This document shows, one piece after another, positions 10,424 to 17,771 of a stretch of DNA of 50,716 nt (position 1 is the stretch's first letter; each line of letters opens with the position of its first letter). The DNA lies in NCBI GenBank assembly GCA_910576125.1, contig CAJTHM010000032.1, forward strand, positions 1 to 50,716, in the 5' to 3' direction. Under the pieces are notes generated by a model. That model did no database searches, was not told the DNA's origin, and saw nothing but the letters and a program-made list of their open reading frames with translations. Source of the DNA: Lachnospiraceae bacterium. Lineage in GTDB: Bacteria; Bacillota; Clostridia; Lachnospirales; Lachnospiraceae. A program made the translations under genes and the position numbers.

Positions 10424-10470
10424 GAAAGGGCTGCCGTTTTATGAACCGGCCGCCCTTTCTCAGATTTTTA
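10424..10470. terminator. Terminator between convergent genes
   Basis: GAAAGGGC-T-GCCG pairs with CGGC-C-GCCCTTTC (10424-10459). It is followed on the plus strand by TCAGATTTTTA. It separates the DUF5696-like gene (plus) from the arabinofuranosidase gene (minus). Confidence 0.75.
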
Positions 10471-11967
10471 TTTCTTCAGCCTTACCACATTCCAGCTGTG
10501 CTTCCCAAATACCGTGGTGAACTTTCCGTCCTCCATGCGGGAGGCATTTCCCATGACAGGAGCCACGCAGTCAGGATTGCTCTCCGTATTGACGGCTTTC
10601 ATGTCCTCCTTGGTCAGGATGATATGCTCCGCTATCTTGTAGTCCGCAAACTGCCTCAGGTCGCAACTTATCTCCATGTCCTCCTCCAGATTTTTGTTCA
10701 CGGCAAAGATAGTCAGCTCCTCATTCTCCTCATTCCAGACACAGACACTGTCCAGGAAAGAAACCTCCCCATAGTTTCTGCTCTCGTAGAAAGGCGCTTT
10801 CACCAGGGTATTCAGCACAGTCCCTCTGCCGTATACGCTGGCATGAAAATAAGGATAGAAAATCGTCTGTCTCCAGGCTTTCGTATCGGAGGTCATGATG
10901 GGCGCAATCACATTCACCAGCTGGGCCAGGCAGGCCACCTTCACCCTGTCCGCGTGGCGCAGCATGGTAATCAGCATGCTCCCCACCAGCAGCGCGTCCT
11001 CGAAATTGTACACGTCCTCCAGCTGATGAGGGGCCTGCACCCACTTCTCCAGCCGGGTGTCCGCCTCGTTGCTGTGGTACCACACATTCCACTCGTCAAA
11101 GGAAAGGTTGATCTGCTTCCTGCTGCGCTTCTTTGCCTTAACGCTGTCAGCAATGGACAGGACGGAGCTGATGAACTCGTCCATGCCCTTGGAATTTGCC
11201 AGAAATTCCGGCGTATCATTGTCACGGTTCCCATAATACTGATGGAGGGACAGATAGTCCACCTGCCCATAGCATTCGCTTAAGACCTCGTCCTCCCAGT
11301 AGCCGAAAGTATCCATGGTGAGAGCGGAACTGCCGCAGGCCACCGTCTCGATTTCCGGATCCATGAATTTCATCAGCCTGCTGGTCTCCGCCGCGGCACG
11401 CCCGTACTCTTTCGCTGTCTTATGGCCCATCTGCCAGGGGCCGTCCATCTCATTTCCCATGCACCAGAGCTTGATGTCGTGGGGCTCCTCATAGCCGTGC
11501 TTTCTTCTCAGGTCGCTGTAGTAGCTGCCCTTTTTGAAATTGCAGTACTCCAGCAGGTCCTTGGCCTCCTCGGGCCCTCTGGTTCCCAGGTTCACGGCCA
11601 TCATGACTTCTGTCCCGGCCTTTTTCGCCCAGTCGGCGAACTCGTTCAGGCCGAACTGGTTGGACTCGATCACATGCCAGGCCAGATCCACCTTGGCCGG
11701 GCGCTCCGCCTTGGGGCCTACGCCGTCCTCCCAGTGATAGCCGGACACAAAGTTCCCGCCGGGATAGCGCACGATGGGAACCCGGAGCTCCCGCACCAGT
11801 TCCAGCACATCTTTCCGCATTCCCTGCTCATCCGCAAAGGGGCTGTTCTCCTGGTAAATGCCCTCGTATACGGCGCGTCCCAGATGCTCGATGAAAGAGC
11901 CGAAAATCCTTTTGTCCACTGCCCCTGTGAGATAATATTTGTCTACAATAATCTCTGCCTTTTTCAT
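10468..11967 (-). CDS. abfA: Alpha-L-arabinofuranosidase, GH51
   Basis: 499 residues, the usual intracellular GH51 length, with no signal peptide. GH51 enzymes release terminal arabinofuranose from arabinan and arabinoxylan oligosaccharides by a retaining mechanism. The N-terminal barrel shows FGSFIEHLGRAVYEGIY and RYPGGNFVSGYHWEDGVGP. The acid/base is E173 in WCMGNEMDGPWQ and the nucleophile is E292 in SFDEWNVWY. Residues from about 380 form the C-terminal beta-sandwich ending KHSWNVVRLKK. The gene diverges from an AraC-type regulator 207 bp upstream, which probably controls it. Confidence 0.95.
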   Translation of the reverse strand: MKKAEIIVDKYYLTGAVDKRIFGSFIEHLGRAVYEGIYQENSPFADEQGMRKDVLELVRELRVPIVRYPGGNFVSGYHWEDGVGPKAERPAKVDLAWHVIESNQFGLNEFADWAKKAGTEVMMAVNLGTRGPEEAKDLLEYCNFKKGSYYSDLRRKHGYEEPHDIKLWCMGNEMDGPWQMGHKTAKEYGRAAAETSRLMKFMDPEIETVACGSSALTMDTFGYWEDEVLSECYGQVDYLSLHQYYGNRDNDTPEFLANSKGMDEFISSVLSIADSVKAKKRSRKQINLSFDEWNVWYHSNEADTRLEKWVQAPHQLEDVYNFEDALLVGSMLITMLRHADRVKVACLAQLVNVIAPIMTSDTKAWRQTIFYPYFHASVYGRGTVLNTLVKAPFYESRNYGEVSFLDSVCVWNEENEELTIFAVNKNLEEDMEISCDLRQFADYKIAEHIILTKEDMKAVNTESNPDCVAPVMGNASRMEDGKFTTVFGKHSWNVVRLKK

Positions 11968-12078
11968 TTTTGCCTCATTTCCGCACCGCTTCGCGCTGTA
12001 CCCGCGGCGCTGTCCTTTTATACCCTTATCATAAACCGGTTTTCCTGCGGATGCTATCTCATTCTTTCCGTTTTATTT

Positions 12079-12108
12079 GACTTTTCTTCCGGTCATATGG
12101 TATGCTTA
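12079..12108 (+). promoter_or_regulatory. Possible promoter of the AraC gene
   Basis: TTGACT, an 18-nt spacer and TATGCT lie about 65 nt before the AraC start, in the divergent interval. The coordinates are approximate. Confidence 0.45.
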
Positions 12109-12174
12109 CTTTCAGGAAAAAATTCAGTCCGGGCGGCATCAGGGCTTTCCCGGACGAACGAGGAGCAGCATGCC

Positions 12175-12954
12175 ATGCATCAGTTGAATTTCTGTGAATA
12201 TAACCGGTCCAATCACGACTACGACACGATTTTCCGCCCGGCGGGAAGCGGGGATTACCTCTTCCTCCAGTTCAAATCTCCCATGAAAGTCTATACAGAA
12301 GACAGAATAGTAATCACAAGGGAAAATGCCTGCATCCTTTACACCCCGGGCATGCCCCAGCACTATCAGGCCGTCCAGAAGTTCCGCAACAGCTATCTTC
12401 ACTTTTCTTCCGATGAGAATCCCGCCCGCTGCTTTCCCATGCCGGAAAATACGGTGTTTTACCCGGAAAACGCCATGCAGATCGATTCCCTGATTTCCCG
12501 CCTGCAGCAGGAATATTTCTCCGGCCTCCCTCACAGAGAGGAGGCCGTCCACGCCCTGATGACACTGCTGTTCCTCTCCATCAGCCGTCGCCTGACCCAG
12601 GAGACGGCACAGAAAGAGGAGGCCGGGCTGCTCTATCCCCTGTTCCAGAGCCTGCGCCTGGAAATGCTCACGGAATGCGAAAAGGACTGGGACCTAGAGC
12701 GCCTTTGCAGACGGGTGAACCTGGAGAAAAGCCAGTTCTACATCTACTACCGCAGCTTCTTCTCCTCCACACCAAAAAATGACCTCCTCCACGCCAGGCT
12801 GGAGAAAGCCAAAAATCTGCTGAGCAACGAAGCCCTGCAGGTCAAAGAGGTGGCACAGCTGTGCGGCTTTGGCAGCCAGGCCCATTTCACCCGCTATTTC
12901 AAATCCTGCTGCGGCTGCGCCCCCGGGGCCTACGCCAGACAGCCCCGGATGTGA
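12175..12954 (+). CDS. AraC-family transcriptional regulator
   Basis: 259 residues from ATG at 12175, which sits 9 nt after AGGAG. A much longer frame to the left overlaps the GH51 gene and lacks a site. Residues 1-130 resemble a cupin-like ligand-binding domain (YLFLQFKSPM, TPGMPQHYQA). The C-terminal AraC DNA-binding domain has two helix-turn-helix units: WDLERLCRRVNLEKSQFYIYYRSFF, then VKEVAQLCGFGSQAHFTRYFKSCCGCAPGAYA. It diverges from the GH51 gene and likely activates it in response to arabinose or an oligosaccharide. The ligand is inferred from context only. Confidence 0.9.
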   Translation: MHQLNFCEYNRSNHDYDTIFRPAGSGDYLFLQFKSPMKVYTEDRIVITRENACILYTPGMPQHYQAVQKFRNSYLHFSSDENPARCFPMPENTVFYPENAMQIDSLISRLQQEYFSGLPHREEAVHALMTLLFLSISRRLTQETAQKEEAGLLYPLFQSLRLEMLTECEKDWDLERLCRRVNLEKSQFYIYYRSFFSSTPKNDLLHARLEKAKNLLSNEALQVKEVAQLCGFGSQAHFTRYFKSCCGCAPGAYARQPRM

Positions 12955-12961
12955 CCCACAG

Positions 12962-13558
12962 TCACCCCTCTCGCAGTTTCACGCCGCTGACCTGATACAT
13001 CCGCTCGTCGGAAATCACAGTGTCCACCTTGAAATACGGTGCGAACAGCTCCGCCAGCTCCCGGGCCTCCATCAATCCCTCAGAGACCCTGCGGGCCGCG
13101 CCGCCATGGCGCTCATTGATTTTGTCCCTGCTCATTCCGTGGGCAATGGAAAGCCTGCCCTCCGGCCTTAAATGCCCGGCCAGCACCTGAATCAGGCGCT
13201 CCGGGTCCGGGAAATGGGGAAAGGCATTGTACACCATGCAGCAGTCGAAGAGCCTGTGGAATGTAAGCGCTTCCACGTCCCCGCAGATGACCTGTATCTG
13301 TGTATCCCGGCTCTTCTTTCCGGCAATCTCCGCCATCCCCGGCGAGATGTCCACAGCAGTGACGCTCCCCACTTTTCTCTTTATATAATCCGGAAAAAGG
13401 ACTCCCGTGCCGCAGGCCACGTCCAGCACATGGCATCCGGGTACGATTCCGCCATTGTCCAGGATCCTCTCTATCACAGCATCGTCCCGCACCAGTTCCG
13501 CGTCCCATCCGGGCGCGTTGCGGTCAAAAAACTCTATCACATCCGCTTTCTCTATCAT
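12962..13558 (-). CDS. Class I SAM-dependent methyltransferase
   Basis: 198 residues from ATG at 13558, chosen because GGGAGGATACAGG lies directly upstream; an in-frame ATG at 13621 has no site. Motif I is VLDVACGTGVLFP, motif II is VTAVDISPGMAEIA, and VICGDVEAL follows; the FPHFPDPERLI region is typical of UbiE/Methyltransf_11 proteins. The substrate is unknown. The gene lies in the same direction, 203 nt after the solute-binding protein of a metal/cofactor-type importer, so it could act on the imported compound. A GC hairpin between them suggests partial transcriptional separation. Confidence 0.85.
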   Translation of the reverse strand: MIEKADVIEFFDRNAPGWDAELVRDDAVIERILDNGGIVPGCHVLDVACGTGVLFPDYIKRKVGSVTAVDISPGMAEIAGKKSRDTQIQVICGDVEALTFHRLFDCCMVYNAFPHFPDPERLIQVLAGHLRPEGRLSIAHGMSRDKINERHGGAARRVSEGLMEARELAELFAPYFKVDTVISDERMYQVSGVKLREG

Positions 13559-13761
13559 CCTGTATCCTCCCATTTTTCCTGAAACCGGGCATGCGGTCAT
13601 CCTTTCCCTTACACATGCCATTTTATACCACTAAGCAGTATACGTCATATCCGGTTGCCCTGGCATGAATTTCAGCCGAGGACGCTCTCTGCCATATGCC
13701 TGAGCCGAATATCCGAATATTTTTCACATAAACCCCGGCTTCTTACTGCCGGAATAAATTT

Positions 13762-14946
13762 TCACTGGAAAAAAGAAGCCGTATCTATCTTTGTATATCC
13801 CCCGAAGCTGGAGGGACAGGCGAAGATTTCCTCCGCAAGCCCACGCCCCAGGAACATCTCCGTGACCTCGTCGGTCTTCGCGGCCATATCGATATCTGCA
13901 AACGCCTCCGGATACACTGCCTTTCCAATGTACCATGCATTTATAAGCGCGGTTTCGTAATTGGTATAGTACGCATTGTAGGCCATCTGCAGATACACCT
14001 CCCCCTCCTGCCATGCCTTGCAGGCATCGAACATGGTATCATCCTCCTGAAAAAGCGGCGCGATATTCTTGACAGCCGCCGCGTCTATAATCATGATGTC
14101 CATATCCCCGCCGAGGGCCACGAACTTCTCCTCCTCAATGGGCTGGATGCCGGGAGCCTCCAGATCCGTGACCACGTTCCTCACATTTGCAATGTCAAAG
14201 GAAATGTAATCCTGCGCCGTCATCAGGTGGTTGGTGGTGCCCCAGTTGCCAAGGCCGCAGATGTACACATTGGGCCTGTCCTCCTCCCTGATGCCGGCAG
14301 TCCTTTCTGTGATGTCAGCCCGCTGCGCGTCGATGAACGCGGCCAGCTGCTCCGCCCTTTCTTCTTTCCCGAATATCTCTCCCAGCAATGCCATGGACTG
14401 TGCGAAAGCATCGTCAAAGACACCGTCAGGGCCGCTCTTAAGCGTGATGACCGGGACGCCCAGCTGCTCCTGCAGGGCATCCTCTTTCTCCACATCCTCG
14501 TACTCGGAGATGACGATGTCGGGGCTGCAGGCCAGAATCTTCTCCGCCTCCGCGGTCTGGGCATTGGGGCCGCCGACACCGCAGGAGTCAAGTTTGGAGA
14601 AGACATCACCATAAGCGATTGTGTAAGGCCTCGCCACGGAGTCGAACATCTTCGGGCGCTCCTCCAGGTTCATGTTGTCTATGTCCTCCACGCCGCTAAG
14701 CAGCCCGGTGTCGCCGATATAGCTGTACATCCTAAGGGCTCCTGCGCCGATGCAGACCACCCTTTCATAGCTTCCGGGCAGCACGGTGACTTCCCGGCCG
14801 ATCATGTCGGTGATGGTCACTCCGGCAGGCTCTCCGGATTTCTCTGAACTTTCCAAACTTGATGCAGCCTGCTGATTGCCGCAGGCAACTAATGTGAAAA
14901 CCATACTCATTGCAAGAACCATTGCCGCTATTGTTTTAGATTTCAT
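13762..14946 (-). CDS. FecB/BtuF-type solute-binding lipoprotein
   Basis: 394 residues. The signal peptide ends in LVAC with the lipid-modified Cys at C22. The mature protein begins with a low-complexity Ser/Glu linker and then the type III binding fold: VTITDMIGREVTVLPGSYERVVCIG, SPDIVISEY, and a C-terminal lobe with WYIGKAVYPEAF. Such proteins bind iron chelates, heme, cobalamin or oxyanions such as molybdate. The SYIGDTGLLSGVEDID and AYGDVFSKLDSCGVGGPN segments do not settle the ligand. It is the third gene of a permease-ATPase-binding protein operon. Confidence 0.9.
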   Translation of the reverse strand: MKSKTIAAMVLAMSMVFTLVACGNQQAASSLESSEKSGEPAGVTITDMIGREVTVLPGSYERVVCIGAGALRMYSYIGDTGLLSGVEDIDNMNLEERPKMFDSVARPYTIAYGDVFSKLDSCGVGGPNAQTAEAEKILACSPDIVISEYEDVEKEDALQEQLGVPVITLKSGPDGVFDDAFAQSMALLGEIFGKEERAEQLAAFIDAQRADITERTAGIREEDRPNVYICGLGNWGTTNHLMTAQDYISFDIANVRNVVTDLEAPGIQPIEEEKFVALGGDMDIMIIDAAAVKNIAPLFQEDDTMFDACKAWQEGEVYLQMAYNAYYTNYETALINAWYIGKAVYPEAFADIDMAAKTDEVTEMFLGRGLAEEIFACPSSFGGYTKIDTASFFQ

Positions 14947-15049
14947 ATTTACTCCTTTTCTGTAAGTCAGACTAAGCTTTCTCCGCCCCTTTTATGCTCC
15001 GTTAATGGGCATTGGCCAGGCGCACGGACTTTTGTGCGCGGCGGCGCAA

Positions 15050-15814
15050 TTACACAAGCGCTTCGTTCAGGACAATTCTCCTGCCCTCCACTGTGATAAT
15101 TCTGACACATGTGTCAAAAATATCATTGATGACCTCTTCCGTCATCCCCTCTGCCGTGACAGAGTATTTGACGACTCCCTCTTTCATAAAGAAGAACCTG
15201 TCGCCGAAATCCATGGCCTGGTTCAGGTCATGGAGGGAACTCAGTATGCCGATATTCTTCTCCCTGGCCAGCCGCTTCGCCTCCTTTAAAATCAAATGCT
15301 CATTGGCGATGTCCAGATTGCCCGTGGGCTCGTCGAAAATCATCAGCTCCGGCTCCTGCGCCAGCGCCCGGGCTATGGCAATCTTCTGCCGCTCTCCGCC
15401 GGAAAGCTCCTCCACGTTCCTGTGGGCAAAGTCCTCCAGCCCCATGTCCCGCAGAACCCTCTCCGCCGCCGCGTAATCCTCCGGCCCTGCCCTCAGTCCG
15501 AAATAGGAAATCCGGCCCAGCAGGACGGAATTCATGACGCTCAAGGCCCCAAACCGGATATCCTGGGGCACATAGGCAATGCTGCGGGCCCGCTCTTTCG
15601 GGGACATTCCGGTCAGATCCGCCCCGTTGAATTCCAGCGTTCCACTGTCCGGAGAGACGATTCCCAGGATATTTTTAAAAAGCGTGGTCTTCCCGGAGCC
15701 GTTCTTTCCCAGGACAATTCCGATTTCTCCGGCTTTCAGCTCCAAGGATACGCCCCGGAGGACAGGCGCGGCGCGCTTTCCGTAACGGAAGCGCATATTT
15801 TCTATCTTCAGCAT
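15050..15814 (-). CDS. FecE/BtuD-type ABC transporter ATP-binding protein
   Basis: 254 residues from ATG at 15814, with AAGGAGAAC upstream. The ATG overlaps the permease stop by 7 nt (ATGCTGA), which shows translational coupling. Walker A is LGKNGSGKTTL near residue 36, the ABC signature is ELSGGERQKIAIARALAQ, and Walker B is LMIFDEPTGNLD; the switch His is in LSSLHDLNQAM. It powers import through the FecCD-type permease encoded just upstream. Substrate as for the operon: iron chelate, cobalamin or a related metal compound. Confidence 0.95.
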   Translation of the reverse strand: MLKIENMRFRYGKRAAPVLRGVSLELKAGEIGIVLGKNGSGKTTLFKNILGIVSPDSGTLEFNGADLTGMSPKERARSIAYVPQDIRFGALSVMNSVLLGRISYFGLRAGPEDYAAAERVLRDMGLEDFAHRNVEELSGGERQKIAIARALAQEPELMIFDEPTGNLDIANEHLILKEAKRLAREKNIGILSSLHDLNQAMDFGDRFFFMKEGVVKYSVTAEGMTEEVINDIFDTCVRIITVEGRRIVLNEALV

Positions 15815-16869
15815 CGTCTGTTCTCCTTTCCCGAAAAAATGATGGCAAGGAAAAAGGGCGCCCCCAGCAGCGAGGTGATGGCCCCCACCGGCAGGGCTGA
15901 GCCATTCCCCATGCTCCGGGACAGGGTATCCGCAGCCAGAAGCAGCAGGCTCCCGCCTAGCGCTGAAGCCGGAATTCCGAAGCGATGGTCCTGCCCCAGG
16001 AGTTTTTTCGTCACATGGGGGCAGATGATTCCCACGAAGCCGATGATTCCCAGGAAAGACACGCACACCGCCGTGATGACGGAGGCGAACAGCATGGAAA
16101 AGAACCGCAGAGGCCCTACGCTGACGCCCATGCTCCTGGCAGCGGCGTCCCCGCCTAAAAGGGCATTGTATTTCCAGGACATCAGCGAGAAAAAGAACAG
16201 CCCGCAGACCACCGCCGCCAGCATGATAAAGTTGGTTCTGTATGTCGCCCTGCCCAAATCCCCGAAATTCCAGATGACGGCGGCGGAAAGCCCCACATCC
16301 GTGGCGTAGAACTGCAGCACCGTAGTCGCCGCCGTCCAGACGGAGCCCACCGCGATTCCGGCCAGGACCACCACATTAGGTGAGAAGTCCCTCATCCTGC
16401 ACAGCGCGAGGATAAGGAGGATGGACAGCACGGAAAAAGCGAAAGCCATCAGCGAAGCGGAGTAGGGATTCGCACCGGCTCCATAGTTCGTCAGGTTGTT
16501 CCCGGTGGACAGGAAGCCGCCGGAAAAGGCAATGATGGACAGGTTCGCTCCGAAGACCGCGGCGTTGGAGACACCCAGTGTCGAGGGAGACGCCATAGGG
16601 TTGTTCAGGTTCGTCTGCATAATCAGGCCGGATACGGACAAGCCGGCACCGGCAATCAGGGCCGCCAGCACCCGCGGGATGCGGATGTTCCAGATGATTC
16701 GGTTGTTCGCTGCCGTGCTTTTTTGGAGCAGGGCGGCCAGACACTCTCCCGGGGACATATGGGAGGAGCCCGCGAACAGACAAAAGAAAGACAGCAGCGC
16801 TGCTGCTATGCCCAGGAAAGCTATTATTGATATTTTCTTTTTATAGTCCGTATGCAGACGTTTTTCCAT
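15808..16869 (-). CDS. FecCD/BtuC-type ABC transporter permease
   Basis: 353 residues. About nine to ten hydrophobic segments are visible, starting with IIAFLGIAAALLSFFCLFAG. Family motifs are RIPRVLAALIAGAGLSVSGLIMQ and NPMASPSTLGVSNAA. Late in the protein, GIIGFVGIICPHVTKKLLGQDHR is the conserved ATPase-coupling region. ATG at 16869 follows GAAAGGAAAG. It is the first gene of the importer operon. A 200-nt leader with an intrinsic terminator precedes it, so expression of the whole operon is likely controlled by premature termination. Confidence 0.95.
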   Translation of the reverse strand: MEKRLHTDYKKKISIIAFLGIAAALLSFFCLFAGSSHMSPGECLAALLQKSTAANNRIIWNIRIPRVLAALIAGAGLSVSGLIMQTNLNNPMASPSTLGVSNAAVFGANLSIIAFSGGFLSTGNNLTNYGAGANPYSASLMAFAFSVLSILLILALCRMRDFSPNVVVLAGIAVGSVWTAATTVLQFYATDVGLSAAVIWNFGDLGRATYRTNFIMLAAVVCGLFFFSLMSWKYNALLGGDAAARSMGVSVGPLRFFSMLFASVITAVCVSFLGIIGFVGIICPHVTKKLLGQDHRFGIPASALGGSLLLLAADTLSRSMGNGSALPVGAITSLLGAPFFLAIIFSGKENRRC

Positions 16870-16904
16870 TTCCGTCTTTCCTTTCAGCAGATTTTACCGC
16901 AAAA

Positions 16905-16945
16905 CAAAAAAGGCATACACTTCTCCTTCTGGAGAAAGGCATACC
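16905..16945 (-). terminator. Intrinsic terminator inside the importer leader
   Basis: On the minus strand a 15-bp stem with two weak positions forms around loop AGAA (16931-16945 against 16912-16926) and is followed by U6 (A-run 16906-16911). It lies between the operon promoter and the first gene, so it is an attenuator rather than an end-of-operon signal. Confidence 0.85.
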
Positions 16946-16989
16946 TTCTGGTAATGCGGTCGGATAATCAAATAATTAGATAACAGTAC

Positions 16990-17062
16990 CTGCAGACACC
17001 GGTTCGGATATTTCAGACGCTTCAGCGTCCATGCCAGCTTCCTGCCGGCGGTTTATGGTCTG
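16990..17062 (-). promoter_or_regulatory. Candidate riboswitch aptamer (three-stem junction) for the importer operon
   Basis: On the minus-strand transcript CAGAC (17058-17062) pairs with GTCTG (16993-16997) to close a junction. Inside it are GCCGGC-loop-GCTGGC (17044-17049 with 17033-17038) and the perfect hairpin GACGC-TGAA-GCGTC (17016-17029). It sits between a good promoter and the intrinsic terminator. It does not show the cobalamin-box motifs, and I cannot match it to TPP, FMN, Moco or other classes from memory. Ligand unknown. Confidence 0.5.
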
Positions 17063-17074
17063 AGGACTTTTCTT

Positions 17075-17103
17075 ACTATACTATATTGTGGGGATTTATT
17101 CAA
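17075..17103 (-). promoter_or_regulatory. Predicted promoter of the FecCD-type importer operon
   Basis: TTGAAT (17098-17103), a 17-nt spacer and TATAGT (17075-17080) on the minus strand. Transcription from here yields a leader of about 200 nt before the permease start. Confidence 0.7.
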
Positions 17104-17136
17104 GATGTCGTTGCAATTTTTTCTCCGCCAATTCCC

Positions 17137-17538
17137 CTATAACTTCTTGATCTCCTCCACGGCCCCCTGGATCAGCGCCCCGGTATTAAAATTAGCCACC
17201 CCCACAATGACATTGTCACAATGATTGAACGGAATCAAAACCCGTTTGGCGCTGCTCCGCGCCACCGCCGCCGCCATTTCCGCCGTTATCTCCCCCAGCA
17301 GGGAATCCGCAATCACGATTCCCACCGGTCCCACAATCACATCCGCTTTCCGGCAGCAGACCTTGACAGAATTCTCCCCCGTTGCCGCCTCGTCGGCCCC
17401 CGCTTTCAGCATGGCCGTGGTGGCGGAACTGTTGGTGCCCACCGCAATCACACGGGCCTCCGGCATATTCTGCCTGACGGCGGCCACAAGCCTTGCGCCG
17501 ATTCCGCCGCCCTGGGCATCGATTACCAATATGGTCAT
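17137..17538 (-). CDS. DUF3842 family protein
   Basis: 133 residues. The start MTILVIDAQGGGIG and the segments VIAVGTNSSATTAMLKAGADEAATGEN and DVIVGPVGIVIADSLLGEIT match the DUF3842 family of clostridia, which looks like a small nucleotide-binding-type alpha/beta fold with a Gly-rich first loop. It has no signal peptide or membrane segment. The biochemical role is not known to me. It precedes the importer operon on the same strand, which has its own promoter. Its own promoter is at 17644-17672, with a perfect inverted repeat at the transcription start. Confidence 0.85.
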   Translation of the reverse strand: MTILVIDAQGGGIGARLVAAVRQNMPEARVIAVGTNSSATTAMLKAGADEAATGENSVKVCCRKADVIVGPVGIVIADSLLGEITAEMAAAVARSSAKRVLIPFNHCDNVIVGVANFNTGALIQGAVEEIKKL

Positions 17539-17588
17539 AAATTTTCCTCCCTTGCCGTTCCGGATTCACTTCCCTGCTTTCTCAATCA

Positions 17589-17604
17589 CACAGGAGTGCC
17601 TGTG
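17589..17604. repeat. Short perfect inverted repeat
   Basis: CACAGG-AGTG-CCTGTG lies in the 5' leader of the DUF3842 gene, between its promoter and its start codon. It could form a small hairpin in the mRNA. Confidence 0.55.
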
Positions 17605-17611
17605 CATGAAT

Positions 17612-17637
17612 AATAGAATCCAAGGCAGGATTCTATT
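17612..17637. promoter_or_regulatory. Perfect 10-bp inverted repeat at the DUF3842 transcription start (possible operator)
   Basis: AATAGAATCC and GGATTCTATT flank the 6-base loop AAGGCA. The repeat begins about 7 nt downstream of the predicted -10 box on the minus strand, the usual place for a repressor operator. As RNA it would form a 5'-end hairpin. No U-run follows. Confidence 0.55.
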
Positions 17638-17643
17638 CCTATT

Positions 17644-17672
17644 ATTATAAGTGATTACCCGGGCTTTCGCAA
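17644..17672 (-). promoter_or_regulatory. Predicted promoter of the DUF3842 gene
   Basis: TTGCGA (17667-17672), a 17-nt spacer and a consensus TATAAT (17644-17649) on the minus strand. Confidence 0.7.
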
Positions 17673-17771
17673 CAGCAAAAAGCAGACAGTCCTTAAAACA
17701 CGTTCTGAAACATGCGTCCCGCCGCATAAACTGGGGAAAGAAATCTTAGGGGCTGACGAAAGGGAATGGGT

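Noticed and set aside
11422..12174. In-frame extension of the AraC gene upstream of 12175
   Set aside because: It overlaps the GH51 gene and its promoter region and lacks a ribosome site. The cupin and HTH domains fit fully within 12175-12954.
16946..17068. Cobalamin riboswitch in the importer leader
   Set aside because: The importer type made this likely, but the GCCACTG-like and other B12-box motifs are missing on the transcript strand. Kept only as an unassigned candidate.
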